Assembly (NCBI GenBank): GCA_958510875.1
Contig: CAUEHT010000001.1
Coordinates: forward strand, 620,001-684,000
Reading direction: 5' to 3'
DNA from: Endomychus coccineus
Taxonomy: Eukaryota; Arthropoda; Insecta; Coleoptera; Endomychidae
DNA length: 64,000 bases
This document shows positions 10,024 through 21,391 of the stretch, piece after piece. The notes under the pieces were generated by a model. The model did not search any database and was not told the DNA's origin. It was given only the letters and a program-made list of their open reading frames with translations. Each line of letters opens with the position of its first letter. Within the stretch, counting starts at the first letter, position 1. Made by a program: the position numbers and the translations under genes.

Positions 10024-13000
10024 GCGGTAAATATTCTCTCTTATCTCGAGTGTTGAAGCCGATAAAGTTGTCACATTCAGAATAACGAATATTCATTGAT
10101 ATCAAATCGTTGAAGCTTCTTTCTTCATGTGGGTTATCAATCTCAAACTTGAAGAATCTCAAATAAATCTACAGGTAATAATAGTCAAACATATTCATTT
10201 AGCCCCGACCAACACACAGGCCCTCGTAGGCTCTCAAATGATAACAATGTTGCATACAAAATAGCTTTAGGTTGGTTACATGGGAAATATCGATATTCTC
10301 AAATAAAAGGGTAATAAAAGTGGGGTAATTTCTACAGCAGATATTTAACCTCAAAGATTCATCTGTTCAATGTTTGAGTCCTCATCGAACCATCATAGTT
10401 CGTGAACGATGGTGACAGGCTGTTGAATCACGTGCCAAACAAGTGTCTGAATGTTGATAAAGATCGCTTATGAAGATACTATAGCTCTACTCAATGTTCA
10501 GACTTTTATGAAGCATGTGTTTGAATGTCATATAGATTAGCGCTTATGAAGATATTCATATGATTATGTAAACCCGTGAACAAAAATGTGTTTATCATTA
10601 TAATCTTTTACGCGAACGTATGGAGTTTGTAAAAGTCGTGCTCGTGAAGGAAAATAGTACAGATTGCTAATGGAGATATTTATATAATTATTATTGGTAT
10701 TTTATTCCTCATCAGCCCATCATAGTTCGTGAACGATGATGCCAGGCTGTTGAATCACGTGCTAAACAAGTGTCTGAATGTTGATAATGATCGCTTATGA
10801 AAAAGATACTATAGCTCTACTCAATATTCAGACTTTTATGAAGCATGTGTTTGAATGTCATATAGATTAGCGCTTATGAAGATATTCATATGATTATTAT
10901 CCACATCTATTCCTCATCATAGTTCTACCTCTTGGGTGGTTGGGGAAATGAGTTCGATCTCTATAAAACTCCCTCGCATATATGTTTCCCATTGAAATTG
11001 ATTGAATTTTATAAAAAGCTAACTATCCTATGAAGAAATGTGTGTCGATGAAAAATGTTTTATTAGTATATTTTTGCATACTGAAAAAATTATATTAGCA
11101 CATCTATATGTTTAAGATGATTAAAAAATGTATTTTGTTATATAGCAATCGAGCTGTACAGACAGTTCGAATAATCATCGTGATGCGTAACACCGCTTCG
11201 TCTAGATTCTGTATAGGTATTGGGCTACACCCAGCATCAGCAGCTAGATTTCGGATCATATTATGCGATTTACAATCAATATGATTCGAATATATACATA
11301 CTACATGTGTGATTTAAAATAAAGTATTCTCATCGCGTTTGAAGGTGATCGGCGTATCTTTCTTATCTCTCGAACCAGCTGTAGCTCTACCGCAAAATAT
11401 GATAGTGAATATTGTTCAACCTGCCACAAAACTTATTTGATTTATATCGGATAATTTATGAAACATACATGAATGAATATTATAGCGAATTATGTTTACT
11501 TCGGAACTAATTTTGGAAAAACATTATATATATATATTCATATTACTTTCGGATAACTTATGAAACTACTTTAACATTGAAGGATCGCGCGCATCATTAC
11601 GATAATTCCAAGTTGAATACATTGCTGTTGGACATGATTTAGCACGACCTTATCGCACAAGTAAGCTAATGATACATACTTATAATATTATAACGAATTT
11701 TGTACTCGCTAGTTCTAATCAAGCAAAAAGTCCTTAGATGATTTAATAGTTATTTCTGCAAACGCTTCATAATATCGCTATTATGAGAAGCAGCATTTTT
11801 TTGTAAACTATCGCATGTTAGATGTTATGACCCCTTATTGAAGACTTGTGGGGGCAGACAATGCGCCGCGTACGATATCATTATAACTCAGACAAAACCC
11901 TGCGACTAACGGCATGTACAAACAACCCCACATTTCATTGAAGAATCCTGCAAAGGTAGATACCTCACTGAAGACCTGCTTGATAGACATCATTATACCT
12001 GCACACTCTGTATAACCTCACATACACACCTGTCTCGTTGGAGTCCGCGCCAGCTTCATTCAAATTCATATGACTGACGTTATGTTTAAACAACCCCACA
12101 TTCCATACCTTATTTGAAGTCTCCCCAACCCCATTTTTGTATACTGAAAATAATATCCACATATGTTCAAGATGATTGAGATCGCATTTTGTAATATAGC
12201 AATCAAGTAAGGTACAGGCTGCTTGAATAAACGTTTTGAAAGTAATTTCCTTATAAACATCGCGTTTGAGAAATGTAGAAGATATCATTTCTATACTATA
12301 TAACATTCCATCTATGCATTCAAGGAGCAGCAGCCCTCTCATGATACCTCCGATGAATACCCGCCTCTTTCAAAAAATCACGTGACTGACGATATATACA
12401 AACAACACTATTTCAAAACCCTAGGACTGGCGCTATGAAGTCTCACATTCCATACCTCGCTGTAGGCTTCGTGACATACCTGCATGACTAACGTCATGTA
12501 AAACAATTACCTGCATCATATAGACTGCAATATACTCGCACTTATCACTCAGCCCGGATACCCCGCGGTTATATCTACAACATTAAAATCGCTTGTTCTC
12601 AATTCCTCCATAGCTGAGCGGTTAAGGAGCCGGCTTTGGATTTCATTTCTCGGGTTCGATTCCCGTGTGTAGAAAAAAATATTTTGATGCTGCTTTACAT
12701 TGAAGTTCTCCCTAACCTCACATATTGCTTGCTGTCTACCTTGAACGATCTTGTATATACAGGCTGATTACCACTACTCGGTCTCCATCATACAACCATA
12801 GCAGAAGGGCCCCTAGCGGTCAGAGACCACACCCTGGCCGTCTACCCGGTAACACCTAGATGTTAGAGGCTAGACCACACCCTAACCGTCTACCCAGGCC
12901 GGTAATACAGGGTCAGTACTTACCGATACATGTCTGGGCATACCGCGCATGCACGAGTGTATCACTGGTTGCCTACATCTGATAAGGCTCTCTGTCTGGC

Positions 13001-13025
13001 CGCCCCAAGTGCCCCGATACCTACT
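10024..13025. repeat. Right terminal inverted repeat of Polinton 1
   Basis: A 3002-bp arm, reverse complement of 766-3436. It is longer because of about 331 bp around 10567-10897 that includes a second copy of the subterminal segment from CATCATAGTTCGTGAACGATG through the TATAGATTAGCGC stretch. The terminus ends in GATACCTACT. Confidence 0.9.
12604..12673 (+). ncRNA. tRNA-like sequence in right TIR
   Basis: The mirror copy of the tRNA-like element at 1118-1187, with the same A and B boxes. The two copies face inward-to-outward symmetrically because they are in inverted arms. A short T run lies about 5 bp beyond the element, compatible with weak pol III termination. Confidence 0.5.
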
Positions 13026-13031
13026 ATCAGC
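13026..13031. repeat. Target site duplication of Polinton 1, right copy
   Basis: ATCAGC, identical to 760-765, directly follows the right terminus. Confidence 0.9.
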
Positions 13032-15093
13032 CACTGACAAATTAACATTTTTCACTTGGTAAGAGTATTGAATTGGATTCATAATTCTCGAAAATGTGAT
13101 TTGATAACATTTGTTTATATTTAGATGAAGCATATTTATATCGCACCAACGGGCCAGATTGCTCAAATCTATTTGCAACAGTTCAGCATCACAGACATTG
13201 TTAATGATCCTATAGAGTTTGAAGTCATCTGCAAACTTCAAATAGCAGCTGTGTTGTATTACTTCTGATATATCATTAATAAATAATAAAAAGAGTAGTG
13301 GACCTATATCGGATCCCTGGGGAACCCCAGATGTTACAGAAATTTCTGATGAGAACCAGCATATTTGACACGCTGAGTTCTACCTCTCAAATAAGACCTC
13401 ATCCAGTTCAAAAAGTTACTGTCAATGCCTAACGCAGAGTTTTGCAATTATAAGGTCATGATTGACTCTATCAAATGCTTTTGAAAAGTCAGTATAAATA
13501 GAGTCAACCTGGTGCCTTTCCTCCAAACTGTTTAAAAGAAAATGTTGATAACTAACTAAATTTATGTATGGTGGATCTTCCTGAGGTGAAGCCATGTTGG
13601 TTTTCATTAATTATGTTCCTTGTGATGATGAAGAGATATTGAAAATTATTTGAAGGGGTTTCGCCAGAGTGAATACGCTATTTTTTATGAAATATAGAGG
13701 AATTCCATCAGGGCCAGTAGAAAATTTCCCTGTGACTAACATTAGTTGATCAATTACTTCCGTTATTTCAATGTAATAATAATTGCAAACATTCAAACAC
13801 TCTCTGTTTTTATATTCCGGAGTTTGAGTGACATTCTCATCAATGTAAGTTGTGGAAAAATAGTTGGCAAAAAGATTCACAATTTCGTTTTTATTATTGC
13901 TTGTTGCATCTTCGAAAAACATGCTGTAGGGTAAGTTATATAGTTTTCTTTCACTATGCATATAATTCCAAAAACAACGAGGATCATTAGCAATATTTCT
14001 TTCGATTTTTTAAGCATTACTTTCATGACATTGGGTCTGAAGCTGTTTACATCTTGTTCAGATGTTATTAAATTGATGATAATGGTCTATATCTTCCGTA
14101 ACTTTGAATCTTTTATGAGCTACCTTTTTTTCTTTATTAATTTCTTAAGTTGAGTACTATACCACACCCGGAAATTTGAGGTTCTACATTCTTTCACTGG
14201 TACAAATATATCAATTGCAGAGTAAACAACTTCATAAAACATCTGAACAACCTGATCCAAATCTAAATTCCTTTCAAGTTTGTTATTCCAATCAATACTG
14301 GCTAAACAGTTATTAATTTCGAAATAATTTGCATTTTCGAAATCACAATAGAACTCTTCATATTGAAGTTGCTGTTCTTCATTGAATTCCAAGTTGCAGG
14401 TAATTGCTGTGTGATGTACAATGTTTGGTAATAGTAAATCCATTGGTTGTGAGATATAAATATCTTTCATTGATGAAAAAGTTAAGTCGAGTAAGACATT
14501 TCGACTGTTAGTTATGGTATTTATTTGATGGAGATTATAATAACCAAAAGAGTTTTGTAATGTAATCGCAGGCGAGTTTGCTGAACAGTTTACATTTAAA
14601 CCAAAATCATCATTAAACAAAATAGCCTCAGGCAAATTATAATCCCCAAACAGAATAAATTCACAATCCCTGTTATTATTGAAAATATGATCAATGTCAT
14701 GAGTGTGTTGTTCATATATCTCAGCAGTTGATGATGTTGGTATGTAGACTCCTCCCATTATTATTCTATGTTTTTTTATGTGAAGAATGACAAAAACCTG
14801 CCCGACTATATTCCTTTGTATTTCAACTTTTTTAGCAGTTGTCTCAGACTTTATGGCAATTAAAATTCCTCCTCCACGTTTCTTGTCACTGTTTATTTCA
14901 TCCCTATCAAATCTGAATATATTATAACCATTTAAACCTAGTTCTTCATTACAAAAATCTTTAGTCAGCCATGATTCTACAAGTATAATAATATCATAAT
15001 TGGACCCTAAAATTGAATGTTGCAATACACTGAGTTTAGTCCTGAGACCAACAACATTTTGATAATAAAGATGAATATTATTATCGTCACTGA
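13032..15093 (-). pseudogene. LINE ORF2: APE endonuclease and reverse transcriptase (first part)
   Basis: The endonuclease begins near 15093 (YYQNVVGLRTK) and runs to about 14120. It has VESWL, RGGGILIAI, GGVYIP, LFGDYNLP, a DLTFSS segment and a terminal HHTAI motif. Reverse transcriptase follows in another frame: GPDGIP near 13700, an IYTDFSKAFDRVNHDL segment near 13450-13500, and the catalytic FADD near 13230. It is interrupted at 13031 by Polinton 1 and continues at 759 and below. Frameshifts and small losses near 14120, 13610 and 13420 make it inactive. Confidence 0.8.
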
Positions 15094-15102
15094 GAACACG
15101 AT

Positions 15103-15804
15103 TTATTTTAAGTTTTTTGTTACCCGGGGAGTGTCACCAATGTATCGGATAAATACATCTTCTCCTTCATTTCTTCTTTCTTGCATCTCCCCCTGAACGT
15201 TTTTTAAGTGTGCAACTTGATGCTGGGTTAAATCCGCTCTTATAAATACCTTTATTTCTTTTTTCAAATTCCTTTTGTTTTTGATTATCTTCATAACGTC
15301 CTCGTGATTGGAAAATATAATTCTCAGCGCACGTGATCCATCTTTATTCATCTTTCCAATTCTTCTTGTTTCAATCTCTCTCAAGTCTTCATTATATATC
15401 TCTCTAATAATTTTTTTCACTTCTTTCAAATCAGCATCCTGTGAGGTTCCATTTTCAGGTAGATTATACACCATGACATTGTTTTACTTTTTTTCCCTTT
15501 CACTTATTTCATCAATAATACTTTCTTCAGACCATAAAGTTGGAGATGAAACAAATTTATTTTTCAATTCTTTGATCTCTGCCTGCATATTATCAATAGA
15601 TGCGAGAAGCTTAGGTATTAATTTTATGCCCATCTGGCAATCCTCGCAGTAAAATTTCCAATTTCTGCCACCTTTCAGATCCATCACCTTCAATTCTGAT
15701 GCATTGAGACCAGAACACTTCTGTTCTCTATGAACAGGTCTCTCACAACCGTCGCATAATATGGTCGGAATATCTTTACTTTCCTTGCAATGTAATCCGA
15801 ACAA
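15103..15804 (-). pseudogene. LINE ORF1 with PHD-type zinc finger
   Basis: Two frames in the same phase, 15484-15804 and 15103-15474, are separated by one in-frame TAA. The N-terminal part has a PHD-like pattern (HCKES, ILCDGCERPVH, KCSGL, FYCEDCQ) followed by a coiled coil. The second part has a single-strand nucleic-acid-binding style segment with RRIGK, LRIIF and RADLTQHQ, as in ORF1 proteins of CR1/jockey-like LINEs. It would bind element RNA. The 5' end is not sharply defined. Confidence 0.65.
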
Positions 15805-15830
15805 TGTTCAAAATATTATGTCACCTTTGA

Positions 15831-17600
15831 TAACAACATATGGAACTCTAGTCCATCTTACGATCCTCTTCCCAACAGGATCGTCCAAAACTTCACGGTC
15901 CTTCGATAATTGAGCTGAAATAGTTTCATTTCGTTACCATTATTTCGATTCAACTGGATGCCACAATCAGAATTATGGAAACTCAAAAATTCCTTGTTAA
16001 CTTCTCAGATCGGCCACCAAAGATATACATCGAGGAAGTGAACCAAATTGAAATAAGAAAAGTACATATCTAACTACATATAATTATTGTTGAATTGTCA
16101 AATGTGGGATCATAAATGACGACTGGAAATTATTGAGGTATAAGATTCGAAATAGAAAATTACGTTCAAAGCCATAATGCAACAATTTTTTTGTTACATT
16201 GGCAAAGTAGCCGAGCTTCAAAATAATTTTCTTTCTTTTCACTTGAAAGTGAAGGCATTTGAACAAGACATTTAGATGTATACTTCATACATTTGGATCG
16301 AAGATCAGATAAAGCAAATGTAAATATGGATAATGAAATACAAATAACCAAGCAACTCATTCCGAAGTGTACATATGCGTAAGCAAAATAAAACACGTTC
16401 AGACATGTTCTAATTCTTCCGTAGTCCTAGACTTCTTGGGAAATTATACGTTCTCCTAGAACTACTAGATGGTACATGCAAGTGCTCTTAGCGCTTGTTT
16501 ATTTTCAATAAAACAATTCACAAGATACTATCAACGATTTACCATCAAGAGTTTTCGAAACGGTGGGTGTCGACACACAGATCCTTTCGGTATGGTACAG
16601 CTATTACTGTAATCATCCTCACTGATATGTTGGTTTTCGTCGGATAAAAACATGAAACAGAAAAAATTTATGAATTCATGTACAGTATTTAGATCGTATT
16701 AAACAGAGCGCCAAAATTGCATGGTCGAGTAGTAAACCTCTAACATTTTATTTCCGAAAATATACTAGATTGATTAGGTGATAGGTTGAAATAAGCAACA
16801 AATTCTGAATAAATTACCAATATACACATTCAGTTACTATGAAGTCCAACACAAAACAAAATCAAAGAAAGAAATTAAACTGTCACAATGATTATTAAAA
16901 ACAAAACAATACGTGAACAAACTGAAACTCATCAGCAGGGGACGATAGCTCCTTGGTTGCTATCTACGATTTAGAGGCGAGTTAGCTTTTATGAATCAAA
17001 GAAATGATTGCATATAAAAAATGTAAAGATTGGTATGTTGTTGTTAATAAAATAACCTAAAATTTAATACGTGCAAACTTTTTAGTGATATTAAAACTTT
17101 CAAAATATAACATTATATCGGGGTAAATTTTCCCTTTTCGCCATTTTTGATCTCGCTACGGATTCGCCATATCCCGTATTGTTTCAGTACAAATTTTAGC
17201 GCTTATAATTTCCCTAGAAATAAGCTCTAATTAATTCATCAAATCTTTCTAATTTTCCCTTAATTCATCCCGAAATATCGCCGCATCATGCCGTAATCGA
17301 TCTAAAAATTTAATATTCATCCATTATCTAGCTTACTTTCGCTCGAACGGAATAATGTTGTTGATCTTCAGAATTAGTATAAACCAACAATAGAAATAGA
17401 AATAATGATTATATTTAGTCGAACGGGATAATAGTGAATAACAACATTGAAACGTTTTCCAGATGAACAAAAATACAAAGGTGGGAATAATTTTAGGAAA
17501 GCTTTCAAAATTAAAAGCAAGATTTACACTCATTAAACTTTGATATATTTACTTAACATCAACTTTTTTACATATAAATCTCCAAAGGAGTTCTAAGATT
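15831..17600. other. AT-rich stretch without recognisable genes
   Basis: Frames are short and lack domains. A weak minus-strand coding-like stretch near 15830-15910 just upstream of the LINE (residues such as LDDPVGKRIVRWTR) may belong to another decayed element. I see no RNA gene. Confidence 0.5.
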
Positions 17601-17775
17601 AATTTTACCGAAAATTGGCAATTTTAAGGTCACCCATAGTCCACCTTCACGCATACACAATTATTCTTATGTTGGGGTTGGTAATGACTAGTAGGTCCCC
17701 GCTAGTCTTGTTTTGTGAGACTTTACCTCTTTACGTTTAATTGCCAATTGTATTTACCAATCAATTATATACTTG

Positions 17776-17850
17776 TCTTCCAGAGGGCGAAGCATGCCTA
17801 GGCTCGTCAGGATTTACTTATCAATCATCTATTTGTCTACCTTCCAGAGC
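17776..17850 (+). repeat. Dispersed repeat, copy 1
   Basis: A segment with CCAGAGGGCGAAGCATGCCTAG followed by GTCAGGATTTACTTATCAATCAT is repeated in diverged form at 19072-19145, about 1.3 kb away in direct orientation. The flanking ribozyme-like fold suggests a Penelope-like pseudo-LTR, but this is inference. Confidence 0.5.
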
Positions 17851-17880
17851 AATGGGTGACCTATATTCAAAATATGTCCG

Positions 17881-17938
17881 GCTAACTCTGATTTTTCACC
17901 ATTATTTTTTATGTTAATGGTGAAAATCAGCGTTAGCT
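17881..17938. repeat. Long near-perfect hairpin
   Basis: The arms GCTAAC-CTGATTTTTCACCATTA and TAATGGTGAAAATCAG-GTTAGC pair over about 22 bp with one or two bulges and a loop of about 10 nt. It could be a tiny palindromic transposon remnant or a pre-miRNA-like fold. No transcript evidence is visible. Confidence 0.6.
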
Positions 17939-18155
17939 GAACATATCTTAAATTCTGGTCACACCATTTGCCAAGAAAGTTTATCATTTTTAAATCACAG
18001 TAAGGACAAATATCTCGGTAATTAAAAAGGGATGGAGATGTATAAGCGAAAAAGTAATTTATTAAATTCCGATTCGTCTCCATCTGAGGGTAACCTTGTT
18101 TGCATTATTATCCCCAAATAGTATTCAAACAGGCTCATTTGGGATTTATAATTTA

Positions 18156-18203
18156 GTTTACTCTGATGATGGCTACTAGGTAGCCGAAAGGTCCTCAGTG
18201 AAC
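18156..18203 (+). ncRNA. Hammerhead-ribozyme-like fold
   Basis: The order fits a type I hammerhead. Stem I is GTTTACT pairing with AGTGAAC (7 bp). The core CTGATGA is at 18163-18169. Stem II is GGCTAC/GTAGCC with loop TAG. GAAA is at 18186-18189, followed by a minimal two-pair stem III and a CTC cleavage triplet. One extra T sits between the core and stem II, which could weaken activity. Such minimal-stem-III hammerheads are known in Penelope-like retroelements. Confidence 0.55.
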
Positions 18204-19071
18204 AGTATTTTTAGTGGATGAGGGTGATTGTTTCTTATTGTCACGTTTCCGTTTTAACCAAATTCAATTATTGCCAATCTACATTTTTCTTCAATATTTT
18301 AAATCATTTTTATTCTTATTATAATCTTTCAGATATTTTATTTCAAAGTATTATCTGATTAATAAATTTACTTTCCATTTCCTGTCAGTCGTTGTTAATT
18401 TCATTGTCAGATACTTTTATAATGCAAATAATAAGTAAAACTGTTGTAGGGTTCATCATTCTGCCGGACAAGTTCATTTACCGTGCGAATCCTAAATTGC
18501 TGCATTTCATCACTAAAGTCCATATAAGTCACCGACAGAGGAAAAGTGGGAGATTCGACTTTCCTCTCGCATGTGTACGCATCGATGTTAATAATGTAAG
18601 TAATGTTTTTTTCATTCACATATAATGGAGAATTATTGATTTAATAAAACTGATTTCGAAACTATTCATCATCATGTTTTTCAAATTAACTAAACTAATT
18701 TTGAAATTTTTTATCATTGTATTTTATCAATCGATTTATGTTATACAAATTTGACATACTCACTTAAATAGCGTCGTATTTTATTATTATTTGTTAATTT
18801 GTTTTAATACATTCTATTGAGTTAGTTTTACCAATGTTGTTTCTTTCAAATTACATTTAATATATCTCAAACAAGAATCCTCAGGGATAAGCCATGCCTC
18901 TCGCCTACAAACCAATATTCATTTAAAAACATCCAGCAATACCAAAAAACTGGCGCGTGGCATTATTTATAGTGTTATAGTGTATCCACAGTGTGAACTC
19001 TTTTATAGTTCATTATTCTTGTCTTGATACACTTGTTAATAAGCTGTATACCTTTAATTTGCTTTAATTGT

Positions 19072-19145
19072 CAGAGGGTTCAGCTAGACATGCCTAGTCT
19101 TCTCAGGATTTACCTGTCAATCATCAACCTGTCGTCTACCTTACC
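19072..19145 (+). repeat. Dispersed repeat, copy 2
   Basis: Direct repeat of 17776-17850, with CAGAGGGTTCAGC, ATGCCTAGTC and TCAGGATTTACCTGTCAATCAT. Confidence 0.5.
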
Positions 19146-19229
19146 CATTGTATCTACCTATCTATTGGTGTATATTCCCAATGAGTTATGTGTGAACGAT
19201 TGAAGCATATTCTTGATGAAATGAATTAA

Positions 19230-19300
19230 CCTGTATTAGGATTCGAACCGGTATACATTGATCTAGAAGCACGTTGCCTTCATAACTCGACGATATAAAT
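19230..19300 (-). ncRNA. tRNA-like or SINE-like remnant
   Basis: The minus strand has a perfect B box (GGTTCGAATCC) and a degenerate A box about 35 nt upstream. Cloverleaf pairing is poor. It is probably a tRNA-derived SINE head rather than a tRNA gene. The sequences around it (19300-20200) show no genes. Confidence 0.35.
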
Positions 19301-20199
19301 CAAACATTATAATAAACTGCTCGCAATTATTCAGTTCAGGTAATAACATTCATTACTTGAGAATGGTGAATGTATGAATAAATAAGAATCAGACTTGGGA
19401 GTCACGATCAAAATATCAATTATACATGGTTTCTCCAATATGTAAATTATCTTACAGAGAATAATCTCAGTTTTGTACCTAAAACAAATCACAAAATTTT
19501 ACGTATAGGTACTAAACGTTACCTTAATAATCTTGAAATTTTAGAAATTCATAAATCATAAAAAAGAACAATGGAATAATAACATTGAACTCACAATTAT
19601 TCTCAAAACTATATTCCCACTATTGACAGTTCTAACCTAAAGAGAAAAAATCAGATAAATCGTACTTTATATAATTACACCATCTGTTTGATTTTATTCG
19701 ATTGTCGAACAATTCTCTATATTCCAATTTCATATTATGTTAACTTTAATTACTAGATGACACTTATAACATCAGAATGCAAAATCAATTTCAATTCAAA
19801 CCAAACTCTATGGGTTTTTTTCATATGCTTTTATTAAACTTTTTTAGCAACTTTATCTGAAGTTACAATCGTAAACTACTAGGAGTATCCTATTTTGTAA
19901 CGTCTTAGATTTCAATATGGAAACAACTATCTGAATATAATATTTGAAATTTTGTACAATTGAGTTTTGTTGAAGAATAAGAAGAGGATATACCCGGATT
20001 CAGAAATATATACTAATATTCCTAATAAATTAGGACAATATATTCGGCTTTCATTTTTCCTAACCTGAAGAGTTAACTGTTAACGTATTTGTGTGTATAG
20101 CCGATATAGGTCAAAAGGCTATCTACATGTTGAGACTTACAAATTCTCAATTAATAAAGATTCTTGACCCAAGTAGCAATTATATGTAAATTCTTGGGA

Positions 20200-20522
20200 A
20201 ATAGATCACATTAATTACGTTTAAATATTTTCGCCTTTACACACGTTTCGGTCTCACGACCATGATCCGAAGATGTATCAAGAATAATCACTATATAAAC
20301 ATGGATTTCTTACAACTAACTGTACTAAGCACAAAGCGTCTTTATCGCATCAATTCCAATTCAAAAGTCGCCGAAACGAACACGAGTAATTGAAATTGTA
20401 ACACATTAATGTTCAAAGAATATGAATATGTATTAAAAATTCACTGCAATGTATCTACATCGAAAGAAGTCATATCACGAAATGTGAGAATAAGACTGAC
20501 AAACAAATTCTTATACGATCAA
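20200..20522 (-). mobile_element. Penelope-like pseudo-LTR remnant flanking Polinton 2
   Basis: This segment matches 52720-52940 in direct orientation, including AATTGAAATTGTAACACATTAATGT in both (two short blocks). On the minus strand near 20231-20275 is GGTCGTGAGACCGAAACG, a hammerhead stem II plus GAAA-like remnant. With the Penelope endonuclease relic on the other side of Polinton 2, it suggests that Polinton 2 inserted in the 3' part of one Penelope-like element. Confidence 0.5.
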
Positions 20523-20554
20523 AGTAGATACAGTCCACTACCTTTGGAGCGGAA

Positions 20555-20870
20555 GTGTCTGGGTTGCATCCGGTGTATGTGCAGCTGACCCCAGACCATA
20601 GCTATAGAGCTAACCGTGGTCATAGAAACCATAGAGGTATAGGTTACAGAGCTAACCTAAGTCAGAACCATAGAAACCATAGAACTATAGGTTATAGAGC
20701 TAACCTAAGTAAAAACCATAGAATGTGGAAGTTATAGAATATAATAGATGGTGTGTAGATAGAACTAACCTAAGTCACAACCATAGAGCCATAAGTTATA
20801 TAACTAACCTAAGTCAAAACCATAGAGTGTGGAGGCTATAGAATATATGGTGTGTATATACAGACTGTTT
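20555..20870. repeat. Irregular tandem repeats in the Polinton 2 left arm
   Basis: Repeated blocks of about 42-60 bp contain AACCATAGA and AGCTAACCTAAGT. They create a spurious 60-codon frame. A block near 20870 (ATACAGACTGTTTCTA) repeats at 21199, so the arm is internally duplicated. Confidence 0.7.
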
Positions 20871-20959
20871 CTAAAAGGTGCTATGTCATGGCGGGTGTAT
20901 GAACTGTCATGACTGGTGTATGGAGTCCCATCATAGATCTATGAACTATCGTTGATGGA

Positions 20960-21285
20960 ATTGCTATGATGGATCTATGCAATGTCTGTTCATACCATCG
21001 ATATATACATATGGACTGCGCGTGGCAATGATAAGCGCGGGTAGTGCCGGCGTCAGAGAGGGGAAAACGAAGAGGACTAATACTGTCTTTATCTATCCAT
21101 ATGTATATGTCGATGGTTCATACCATCTCCGCAACGTTATATATGAATTTGTCAATCGGTTTATGACGTATGTCACCTATAAGGTTTATGTTTGAGATAC
21201 AGACTGTTTGTAGGAGCTACGTCTGTCACGTGATTGTCTGAAAACGTTTGAAACGATGGAAAAACGGTTGAAACGATTGGAAAAA
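20960..21285. repeat. Left inverted arm of Polinton 2 (portion matched on the right)
   Basis: The reverse complement of about 50545-50720, interrupted by the 120-bp insertion at 20996-21115. Shared blocks include ATTGCTATGATGGATCTATG, CTCCGCAACGTTATATATG and ACAGACTGTTTGTAGGAG. Confidence 0.85.
20996..21115. mobile_element. 120-bp MITE in the Polinton 2 left arm
   Basis: A 120-bp insertion with 20-bp terminal inverted repeats (CATCGATATATACATATGGA, 19 of 20 matching) and an 8-bp duplication GTTCATAC at 20988-20995 and 21116-21123. The right arm of Polinton 2 has the empty site. Eight bases fits hAT or P-like transposases; the parent family is unknown. Confidence 0.85.
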
Positions 21286-21391
21286 CGGTTAAAACGGTTA
21301 CAAAACTGTTCAAACGATCAAAACATTCGTTTTCAACGTTTTTGAGATTATAAGCCGGTGTTGCAAAATTTCTAAATCATTCTAGTTCGAG

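Larger units (their letters stand above)
766..13025. mobile_element. Polinton 1: capsid-bearing Polinton/Maverick lacking integrase and polymerase
   Basis: A 12.26-kb element with long terminal inverted repeats (766-3436 and 10024-13025) starting with AGTAGGTATC, flanked by a perfect 6-bp duplication. Between the arms are minus-strand genes for major capsid, penton-like, fibre-like and DUF8207-like proteins and packaging ATPase. Integrase and DNA polymerase B survive only as short relics, and protease and phospholipase genes were not found. It is therefore a non-autonomous derivative that probably moved with factors supplied by full elements. Two tandem arrays (8975-9426, 9523-9897) occupy the space between ATPase and right arm. 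The element is nested inside a LINE. Confidence 0.9.
50..15830 (-). mobile_element. CR1/jockey-like LINE, interrupted by Polinton 1
   Basis: A minus-strand non-LTR retrotransposon in two parts, 50-765 and 13026-about 15830, separated by Polinton 1. The right part carries ORF1 with a PHD-type zinc finger, then an APE-type endonuclease and the first half of a reverse transcriptase. The left part carries the C-terminal end of ORF2 and a 3' tail of TAAA repeats near 50-78. The reading frame crosses the insertion: the right flank ends and the left flank begins in the same RT segment, sharing residues ADS across the target duplication. ORF2 has several frameshifts, so the copy is old. CR1/jockey is a family-level call from endonuclease and RT style; the exact clade is not certain. 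Confidence 0.8.

Noticed and set aside
20555..20737. A 60-codon frame with YRANLSKNHR-type repeats
   Set aside because: It follows an irregular tandem repeat in the Polinton 2 arm and is not conserved in frame.
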